Shown here in pieces: positions 40,292-44,736 of a stretch of 44,736 bases of DNA. Origin of the DNA: Thiemannella venezuelensis (GTDB taxonomy: Bacteria > Actinomycetota > Actinomycetes > Streptosporangiales > Streptosporangiaceae); assembly GCF_014203605.1 (NCBI RefSeq), contig NZ_JACHJJ010000038.1, positions 1-44,736 of the forward strand, written 5' to 3'. The notes beneath the pieces were generated by a model. The model saw nothing but the letters and a program-made list of their open reading frames with translations. It searched no databases and was not told where the DNA came from. Every line of letters begins with the position of its first letter. Position 1 is the first letter of the stretch. Position numbers and translations under genes: made by a program.

Positions 40292-40553
40292 GCTCGTCCT
40301 CCGTGACCGACAATTCACCGAACGTCCATCGGCGGAAACGGAACGGACCTGAGGGCGGCCTCCCGCGAAAGCGCACTCCCGGCGCGCCGGCCGGGCTCCT
40401 CGTCCCGTGGAGGCGTTCCCGGCGGGGAGGGACGCCTCCGTTCCTCCCCGCCGGGGCGTCCGGAGATCTCCGAGGGCTCCGCCGCCCGGTGTCCGCGGCC
40501 TTGATCGCCTGGCAGACTGCGAACACGGGAACAACGGCGGAACAGGAGTCTCC
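40292..40553. other. Intergenic region before tyrosine recombinase
   Basis: About 260 bp between divergent genes. It contains no gene of coding character. AT-richer bits near 40310-40350 and 40500-40540 presumably hold the two promoters; GAACAC-N2-GAACAA-like half-sites near 40520 are probably chance. No tRNA or att core was recognised. Confidence 0.35.
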
Positions 40554-41714
40554 ATGGGCGGCGACGAGCGTGCGTACACCTCTCCCGTCCAGGCCGCTCC
40601 CGCCCTGGCGCACTCGGCCGTCCCCGTCCCCGTCCCTGCCACTGTCACCGGGACCGTCACCGGGACCGCCCCGGCCGGGGTCCTGACCCCCGGAGCCGTG
40701 GTCCACGGCGTCCCCGCCGCAGCGGCCGACGCGGCGGTCTCGGCCTCGACCGCAGCCCGCATCGCGGCCAGCGTCCCGGAGGCCACCCGCCGCGCCTACG
40801 CCGGAGACTGGAACCGCTTCACCGCCTGGTGCGCCCGCGCGGGCCGTACGGCGCTGCCCGCCTCCGCCGAGACCCTCGCCGAGTACGTCTCCGCTCTCGC
40901 CGACGAGGGCAAGGCCCCCGCCACCATCACCCGGGCCATCGCCGGGATCCGCACCGCCCACCGGGTCAGCGGCCTCGTCCCGCCCGACACCACCGCAGCC
41001 CGGGCCGTCCGCAAGGCCTACCGGGGCGAGCGGGCCGCCGCCGGGCTGCCCAACCAGCGCCAGGCCGCCGCGCTGGCCGTACCCCACCTGCGGCGCATCG
41101 CCGCCGCCCTCGACACCGGCACCGCGATCGACCTGCGCGACCGCCTGGCCGTCGTGCTCGGCTGGGCCATGATGGCCCGCCGCAGCGAGCTCGCCGGGCT
41201 CGATCTGGCCGACATCGCCGAGGCCGAGCAGGGGCTCGTCGTGACCGTGCGCCGGTCCAAGACCGACCAGGCCGCCACCGGACGCCAGGTCGCCGTGCCG
41301 TACGGGTCCGATCCCCTGACCTGCCCGGTCCGCGCGCTGCGCGCCTGGCGGGCCCTGCTGTCGGAGCACGGTTCCGCCTCCGGGCCGCTGCTGCGCCGTA
41401 TCGACCGGCACGGCACGATCGCCGGGGTCCCCGGCGCCCGGCCCTCCGGCAGCGGTTCCGCCGACGGCCGCCTCAGCGGGTACGCCATCGGCAAGATCCT
41501 CGTCCGGGCCGCCCGCCGCGCCGGGCTCGCCATCGACGACCTGAGCGCCCACAGCCTGCGCGCCGGCGGCGCGACCGGGGCCTACACCGCCGGGGCCGAC
41601 CTGGTCTCCATCGGGCGGCACGGGGGCTGGCGCGACGGCTCGTCGGAACTGCTCAAGTACATCCGCGACGTCGACCGCTGGAAGCACAACCCGATGCACG
41701 GCGCCGGGCTCTGA
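40554..41714 (+). CDS. Tyrosine recombinase / integrase
   Basis: 386 residues. A Pro/Ala/Thr/Val-rich leader (about 1-55) precedes a SAM-like core-binding domain (about 60-150, with [21 protein letters not shown]) and the catalytic domain. All catalytic residues are visible: R209 (MARRSEL), K236 (RRSKTDQ), H333-x2-R336 (HSLRAGG), H356 (GRHGGW) and nucleophile Y369 ([11 protein letters not shown]). ATG 40554 follows CAGGAG. No excisionase or att site was recognised next to it. It lies before a toxin-antitoxin pair and parAB, suggesting an integrated or plasmid-type element rather than XerC/XerD itself. Whether it is active is unknown. Confidence 0.92.
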   Translation: MGGDERAYTSPVQAAPALAHSAVPVPVPATVTGTVTGTAPAGVLTPGAVVHGVPAAAADAAVSASTAARIAASVPEATRRAYAGDWNRFTAWCARAGRTALPASAETLAEYVSALADEGKAPATITRAIAGIRTAHRVSGLVPPDTTAARAVRKAYRGERAAAGLPNQRQAAALAVPHLRRIAAALDTGTAIDLRDRLAVVLGWAMMARRSELAGLDLADIAEAEQGLVVTVRRSKTDQAATGRQVAVPYGSDPLTCPVRALRAWRALLSEHGSASGPLLRRIDRHGTIAGVPGARPSGSGSADGRLSGYAIGKILVRAARRAGLAIDDLSAHSLRAGGATGAYTAGADLVSIGRHGGWRDGSSELLKYIRDVDRWKHNPMHGAGL

Positions 41715-41772
41715 CAGCGGGACCGGGTGGCGTCCGCGGCGCGGGCGCTTCCGGGTGCGGCGGGGCGTCCGC

Positions 41773-42012
41773 TCAGGTGTTGATCTGGAGGACCCACACC
41801 GACACGTGGTCCACGCTGTGCGTGTAGATCAGGCGGAAGGCGTCCGTGCGCAGCTCGAACGCGGCGGGGATGCCGCCGTAGGGACGAGCGCCCAGAGGTT
41901 CGGGCTCCTCGGTGAGGTCGAGCAGGGTTTCGGCGATCATCGCGCGCAGACCGGGGGCCGCCTGGCGCAGAGCCTCGCGAACGGCGTCGGCGAGATTGAG
42001 GGGCCGCTTCAA
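41773..42012 (-). CDS. RelE/ParE-type toxin
   Basis: 79 residues. The fold pattern is RelE/ParE-like: an N-terminal helix AVREALRQAAPGLRAMIAETLLDLTEEP, then PLGARPYGGIPAAFELRTDAFRLIYTHSVDHVSVWVLQINT with the typical final beta-strands. The start is taken as TTG 42012 because it overlaps the antitoxin stop (TTGA), the usual coupled arrangement; a standard start is otherwise missing. The toxin would cleave mRNA or inhibit gyrase; which is unclear. It lies downstream of its antitoxin, as is usual in Phd/YefM systems. Confidence 0.75.
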   Translation of the reverse strand: MKRPLNLADAVREALRQAAPGLRAMIAETLLDLTEEPEPLGARPYGGIPAAFELRTDAFRLIYTHSVDHVSVWVLQINT

Positions 42013-42305
42013 GAGGGCTCGCCGGGGGCCGGAAGGCCGAGATCGGCGTACAGCTCGTCGCGGGTCTCGTAGCCGTGCATGCGCGACTCGCCGCGCTCGC
42101 GGGCGGCGATCGCCTCGCGGATGCGGCCGACCTCCAGCTCCTCGCGGGCCCGCAGCAGCTCCTCGTACTCCTTCTCGGAGATGAGGACGGCGCGCTCCTC
42201 CTCGGAGCGGGTGATCGTGGTCGGCTGGCGGCCGTGGACGGCGCGGGCCACCAGGGGGCCCAGTCTCCTGCGGGCCTCGACGATGCCGAGCGTTTCGTTC
42301 GTCAT
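42009..42305 (-). CDS. Phd/YefM-family antitoxin
   Basis: 98 residues. The N-terminal Phd/YefM DNA-binding part reads IVEARRRLGPLVARAVHGRQPTTITRSEEERAVLISEKEYEELL, a recognisable antitoxin signature. The rest is an acidic charged helix that would wrap the toxin. ATG 42305 is preferred; a GTG at 42314 is in frame but has no ribosome site, and GGAAGG lies just before the ATG. Upstream, GTCCA-GGA-TGGAC (42346-42358) could be its operator. Coupled to the toxin by overlapping stop/start. Confidence 0.85.
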   Translation of the reverse strand: MTNETLGIVEARRRLGPLVARAVHGRQPTTITRSEEERAVLISEKEYEELLRAREELEVGRIREAIAARERGESRMHGYETRDELYADLGLPAPGEPS

Positions 42306-42325
42306 GCCTTCCACAGTACGGGAAT

Positions 42326-42358
42326 GTGTTCACCCTGTGCATGATGTCCAGGATGGAC
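42326..42358. promoter_or_regulatory. GTGTTCA half-site and operator-like repeat before antitoxin
   Basis: GTGTTCAC at 42326-42333 equals one arm of the 42464 palindrome, but the partner arm is degenerate (TGCATGA). GTCCA-GGA-TGGAC at 42346-42358 is a 13-bp inverted repeat that may be the autoregulatory site of the toxin-antitoxin operon. Confidence 0.4.
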
Positions 42359-42370
42359 GGTGAGCCTTCT

Positions 42371-42393
42371 CCGTACGGCCATGTGCCGTACGG
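42371..42393. promoter_or_regulatory. CCGTACGGC inverted repeat
   Basis: CCGTACGGC-CATGT-GCCGTACGG, nine-base perfect arms, in the gap between the divergent antitoxin and parA genes. Could serve as operator for either, or form a hairpin. Confidence 0.5.
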
Positions 42394-42463
42394 GATCGCG
42401 GGCTTCTCCTGTTCCAGGACGCGGGCCGTGACCGTGATGCCGGCCGTACCGCGCCCTCCGGGA

Positions 42464-42482
42464 GTGTTCACGCCGTGAACAC
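42464..42482. promoter_or_regulatory. 19-bp ParB-site-like palindrome upstream of parA
   Basis: GTGTTCACG-C-CGTGAACAC, perfectly symmetrical, 73 bp before the parA start. Differs from the chromosomal actinobacterial parS (GTTTCACGTGAAAC) by its spacer and outer bases. A natural site for ParB or ParA autoregulation and partition. Confidence 0.65.
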
Positions 42483-42555
42483 GATGATCATCTGGGATAG
42501 TGGGACCCCTGATCCGAAGTACCAACTCGGGAAGCACACGGAACAGGAGCCCCAC

Positions 42556-43275
42556 GTGGCCAGAGTGCACGTTGTCCTCAACCAGAAGGGCGGCGTAGGC
42601 AAGTCCACGCTCGCCGTCAACCTCGCCGCCGTCACCGCCGACACCGTCGGGGGAGTGGCAGGGGAGAACCCCCCGGTCGTCACCGTCTCCATCGACCCGC
42701 AGGGCTCGGCCGTCTGGTGGTCGGAGCGCGTCGGCGAGGCGCTGCCCTTCGACTTCGTCCAGGCCCACGACGACATCGCCGGGCTGGCGAACCTCCGCCA
42801 CATCCCGAACGTCACCGACGTCTGGGTGGACACCCCCGGCTGGCTGGACCTGTCGGACGGGGCCTCATCCGACGACCCCCTCGGGGACGGCAAGGCGGCC
42901 GACGCGCTGCGCGCGGTGCTCGACAACGCCGATGACGTGATCATCCCCATCGAGCCGGAGCCGCTGTCCTTCCAGCCGACGTTCAACACGGTCGAGAAGG
43001 TCGTCAAGCCCCGCAAGCTGCCGTACCTCGTGGTCGCCAACAACTGGGATCCGCGCGACGGCCGCGCCGACCTGGACGACACCCTGCAGTTCGTCCGCAA
43101 CCAGGGCTGGCCGCTGGCCAACACGGTGATCCGGCACTACAAGATCCACTCCAGGGCGTCGGCCGAGGGCCTGGTCGTCACCCAGTACCCGAAGAACCGG
43201 GTCGCGATGGAGGCCCGCGAGGACTTCTACCGGCTCGCGCTGGAGCACGGGCAGATGCGGAACGGGCAGGGCTGA
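42556..43275 (+). CDS. parA: ParA family partition ATPase
   Basis: 239 residues. It opens with the deviant Walker A LNQKGGVGKSTLAVNLA, then VVTVSIDPQGSAVWW, VWVDTPGWLDL and VIIPIEPEPLSFQPTFNTVEKVVK, all typical of ParA/Soj. No N-terminal helix-turn-helix is present, so it is of the short (type Ib/chromosomal-like) class. The frame is open to 42475 but GTG 42556 has AGGAG seven bases upstream, which decides the start. Its TGA overlaps the parB ATG by one base. Partition of a plasmid or other replicon is expected; the neighbouring integrase and toxin-antitoxin pair support a mobile or secondary replicon. Confidence 0.93.
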   Translation: MARVHVVLNQKGGVGKSTLAVNLAAVTADTVGGVAGENPPVVTVSIDPQGSAVWWSERVGEALPFDFVQAHDDIAGLANLRHIPNVTDVWVDTPGWLDLSDGASSDDPLGDGKAADALRAVLDNADDVIIPIEPEPLSFQPTFNTVEKVVKPRKLPYLVVANNWDPRDGRADLDDTLQFVRNQGWPLANTVIRHYKIHSRASAEGLVVTQYPKNRVAMEAREDFYRLALEHGQMRNGQG

Positions 43276-44180
43276 TGGCGGGCAAGAGGACGAGTCTCGC
43301 GGCGCTGATGGTCGGCCAGCCGGCCGAGCCCGAGGAGGAGACCCCGGTCGCGGCGGAGCCGGCCCCGCCGCGGTGGCCGGAGACCGTGCGACTGGCGGAC
43401 CTGGCCGACAACCCCGACAACCCCCGCGACAGCCTGCGGGACCTGGAAGGACTCGCCGACACGATCCGCGACGAGGGCGTCCTGCAGGATCTGGTCGTCG
43501 TCCCGCGGGCCGTCTGGCTGGCCGCCTACCCGCACCACTCGGAGGCGGTCGGCGACAGGCCGTACGTCATCCAGCACGGGCACCGGCGCCGCCACGCGGC
43601 CGCGCTGGCAGGGCTGACCGAGGTGCCGGTCAAGGTGCGCGACTCCGCGGAGTCCGCCGAGGAACGCACCCTGATCGAGAACTTCCAGCGGGACGACCTG
43701 ACGCCGCTGGAGGAGGCGCGGGCGCTGCAGCGGCTGATGGAGCTGCGCGAGATCTCCCTGCGGGAGGCCTGCCGGAAGGTGGGCAAGTCCCCGGGCTGGG
43801 GCTCGCAGCGGATGATCCTGCTCAAGCTCGTCCCCGAGCTGCAGCAGGCCCTGACGGACGGCCTGCTGAAGCTGGAGGACGCCCGGGAGATCGGGAAGCT
43901 GCCGCCGGAGGAGCAGACGATGCCGGTCGCCCCGCCGGCGGCGGAGGCCGTACCACCCGCCTGGGGCGGGAGCCGGGGCCCGGACGGCGGGGGCGTCCAT
44001 GCGGTGGGCACGCCGGGGGAGAGGCTCGCGAGCCGGGAGCGGAGTCCGGGCGGGCGGCGCGACCACGGCGTCATCCCGCTGGGGCCGCCCGCGGCGATCG
44101 CGGCGGAGCTGCGGGCGCGGCTCTCCCGGGAAGACCTGGAGACGCTGGTGGAGCTGCTCACGGCGACGGTGGCCCGATGA
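43275..44180 (+). CDS. parB: ParB/RepB/Spo0J family partition protein
   Basis: 301 residues. The N-terminal CTP-binding/clamp domain shows VRLADLADNPDNPRDSLRDLEGLADTIRDEGVLQDLVVVPR, then the GHRRRHAAALAG box (canonical GERRxRA, here with His for Glu) and ENFQRDDLTPLEEARALQRL. The central helix-turn-helix region is DNA-binding (SLREACRKVGKSPGWGSQRM). The C-terminal part is Pro/Ala/Gly-rich with a terminal LSREDLETLVELLTATVA dimerisation helix. Its ATG shares an A with the parA stop, so they are translationally coupled. It should bind the palindromes at 42464, 44408 and 44477. The His in the GxRRxxA box is unusual but seen in some families. Confidence 0.92.
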   Translation: MAGKRTSLAALMVGQPAEPEEETPVAAEPAPPRWPETVRLADLADNPDNPRDSLRDLEGLADTIRDEGVLQDLVVVPRAVWLAAYPHHSEAVGDRPYVIQHGHRRRHAAALAGLTEVPVKVRDSAESAEERTLIENFQRDDLTPLEEARALQRLMELREISLREACRKVGKSPGWGSQRMILLKLVPELQQALTDGLLKLEDAREIGKLPPEEQTMPVAPPAAEAVPPAWGGSRGPDGGGVHAVGTPGERLASRERSPGGRRDHGVIPLGPPAAIAAELRARLSREDLETLVELLTATVAR

Positions 44181-44228
44181 GGTACGGCATGCGTCCGGGA
44201 GAGGCCGCCTCTGGCGGGTGAGTCCGGG

Positions 44229-44236
44229 GTGTTCAC
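44229..44236. promoter_or_regulatory. GTGTTCAC half-site after parB
   Basis: GTGTTCAC again equals one arm of the 42464 palindrome, with a degenerate partner. Lies just before the strong hairpin. Weak alone, but it adds to the local concentration of related sites. Confidence 0.4.
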
Positions 44237-44243
44237 CGACTGG

Positions 44244-44285
44244 ATGTCGAGGGCCGGGAGCGATGCCGCTCCCGGCCCTCGACAT
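44244..44285. terminator. Perfect 19-bp hairpin terminator after parB
   Basis: Left arm 44244-44262 and right arm 44267-44285 are exactly complementary with the loop ATGC. It starts 64 bp after the parB stop, the best terminator candidate of the window; being symmetrical it may also block transcription from the right. Confidence 0.85.
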
Positions 44286-44289
44286 GTCG

Positions 44290-44640
44290 CGAGGCCGTTT
44301 CCTTCTGCAGGTCCGGTGGAGGCGGGGTGGTTGCGGCGTGAGCGGTGCCGGGGGTTCCGGTTGCGGATGCCGGGATGGCTGTTTTCCGGTGGCGGGGTGC
44401 CGGGGGTGTTTACGGCGTAAACGCTGGCGTGGCCGGTGGTGGGTTGGGAGGTGGTCTTGGGGTGGTCGCGTGGGGTGTTTACGGCGTAAACGCTGTGGTG
44501 TGCGCGGTGGGGTGCCGGGTGTTGCTGGGGTGGGTTGGGAGGTGGGTGTGTCGGGGGTTGGGTCGGGAGTGCTGACTGGTCGGGAGTGCTGACCGGTCGG
44601 GAAGGTGTGGCGGGGGGTGTGGCGGGGTGGGGGTGGAGAT
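44290..44640 (+). other. GT-rich, strongly strand-biased region without gene
   Basis: Except for the palindromes, the plus strand here is mostly G and T with many runs of three to five G, a clear strand asymmetry not seen elsewhere in the window. It can form G-quadruplexes on the plus strand. Two 17-bp direct repeats (44561-44577 and 44578-44594, GGTCGGGAGTGCTGACY) are included. No convincing reading frame. Confidence 0.6.
44408..44491. promoter_or_regulatory. Two identical GTTTACG-G-CGTAAAC palindromes
   Basis: The 15-bp perfect palindrome occurs at 44408-44422 and at 44477-44491, start to start 69 bp apart, each followed by GCTG. Arms GTTTACG/CGTAAAC are GTTCACG/CGTGAAC of the 42464 site with one transition. 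Likely ParB-type binding sites. Confidence 0.65.
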
Positions 44641-44645
44641 GTGGA

Positions 44646-44674
44646 AGGCCGCCACCGGGGTTCGGTGGCGGCCT
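44646..44674. terminator. Hairpin before terminal repeat
   Basis: AGGCCGCCACC-N7-GGTGGCGGCCT, eleven perfect pairs, directly before the 16-bp tandem repeat. Looks like a terminator hairpin for a gene beyond the right end, or a structural element of the repeat region. Confidence 0.55.
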
Positions 44675-44736
44675 GGGGTGTGCCCTGCCTGGGGTGTGCC
44701 CTGCCTGGGGTGTGCCCTGCCTGGGGTGTGCCCTGC
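44672..44736. repeat. 16-bp tandem repeat at the right edge
   Basis: CCTGGGGTGTGCCCTG repeated four times perfectly, and the sequence ends just after the fourth copy. The array probably continues beyond the window and caused the assembly break. Iteron-like or simple minisatellite; undecided. Confidence 0.9.

Noticed and set aside
40292-40553. tRNA or attachment site next to the integrase
   Set aside because: No cloverleaf-forming sequence or repeated core was seen on either side of the integrase.
38286-41699. 1137-residue minus-strand frame through receptor and integrase
   Set aside because: It is a chain of shadows of the integrase, the receptor and the lipoprotein; no motif in its own frame.

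Overview
The window is very high in GC, uses GTG/TTG starts often and has near-saturated GC at third codon positions. Together with the gene families present (DUF7455, DGPF plus ECF42-type sigma factor, VWA-fused TadB, ParA/ParB), this points to a mycelial actinobacterium. Streptosporangiaceae or a related family is my best guess, from gene style only. Two methyl-accepting chemotaxis receptors suggest a lineage with a motile stage, but no flagellar or che genes are in the window. No rRNA, tRNA or CRISPR array was seen. Both ends look like contig ends: the left is G/C homopolymer and the right stops inside a 16-bp tandem repeat.

Layout. 0.3-4.0 kb: membrane diguanylate cyclase, chemoreceptor, DUF1203 protein. 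4.3-6.2 kb: RibD-type reductase and VOC protein, divergent from a TetR regulator with clustered palindromes between them. 6.3-14.9 kb: a minus-strand tad/Flp pilus operon (flp, tadE, tadG-like, cpaB, cpaE, cpaF/tadA, a VWA-TadB fusion, tadC) without a prepilin peptidase gene. 15.0-19.0 kb: a CheY-like regulator divergent from a CHASE histidine kinase, then a GAF histidine kinase. 19.1-21.2 kb: an accessory-looking block with a ribbon-helix-helix protein and a 459-523 aa protein of unknown function that carries an AT-richer element inside its reading frame. 21.4-25.5 kb: DUF7455 protein, MASE1-PAS histidine kinase with a pentapeptide repeat in its dimerisation domain, EAL-HDOD protein. 25.7-28.5 kb: SnoaL-like protein/TetR pair with a clear operator, and a DGPF/ECF42 sigma operon with a matching promoter.

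28.8-34.5 kb is one signalling-to-surface unit: an OmpR-type two-component system, then three translationally coupled genes (DUF4956 membrane protein, VTC-type polyphosphate polymerase, Cthe_2159-like beta-helix lipoprotein), with OmpR-type direct repeats ahead of the trio. 34.6-37.3 kb: methyltransferase, then a MarR regulator divergent from yceI and pirin across a triple operator. 37.4-40.3 kb: a decapitated antitoxin-like remnant, an orphan BMP-family lipoprotein and a second chemoreceptor. 40.5-44.7 kb: a mobile or maintenance module made of a complete tyrosine recombinase, a Phd/RelE-type toxin-antitoxin pair and parA-parB.

The signals I rate highest are: (1) a family of GTGTTYA-N5-TRAACRC palindromes and half-sites seen almost only in the last 6 kb around parAB, candidate ParB sites; (2) the coupled DUF4956-VTC-Cthe_2159 trio with its own two-component system; (3) the VWA-TadB fusion whose start lies in a nine-base minisatellite; (4) the AGQDM repeat at the DHp turn of a histidine kinase; (5) the unknown protein gene with an inverted repeat and DnaA-box-like sequence inside it. 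Short tandem repeats recur throughout, so replication slippage seems active in this genome.
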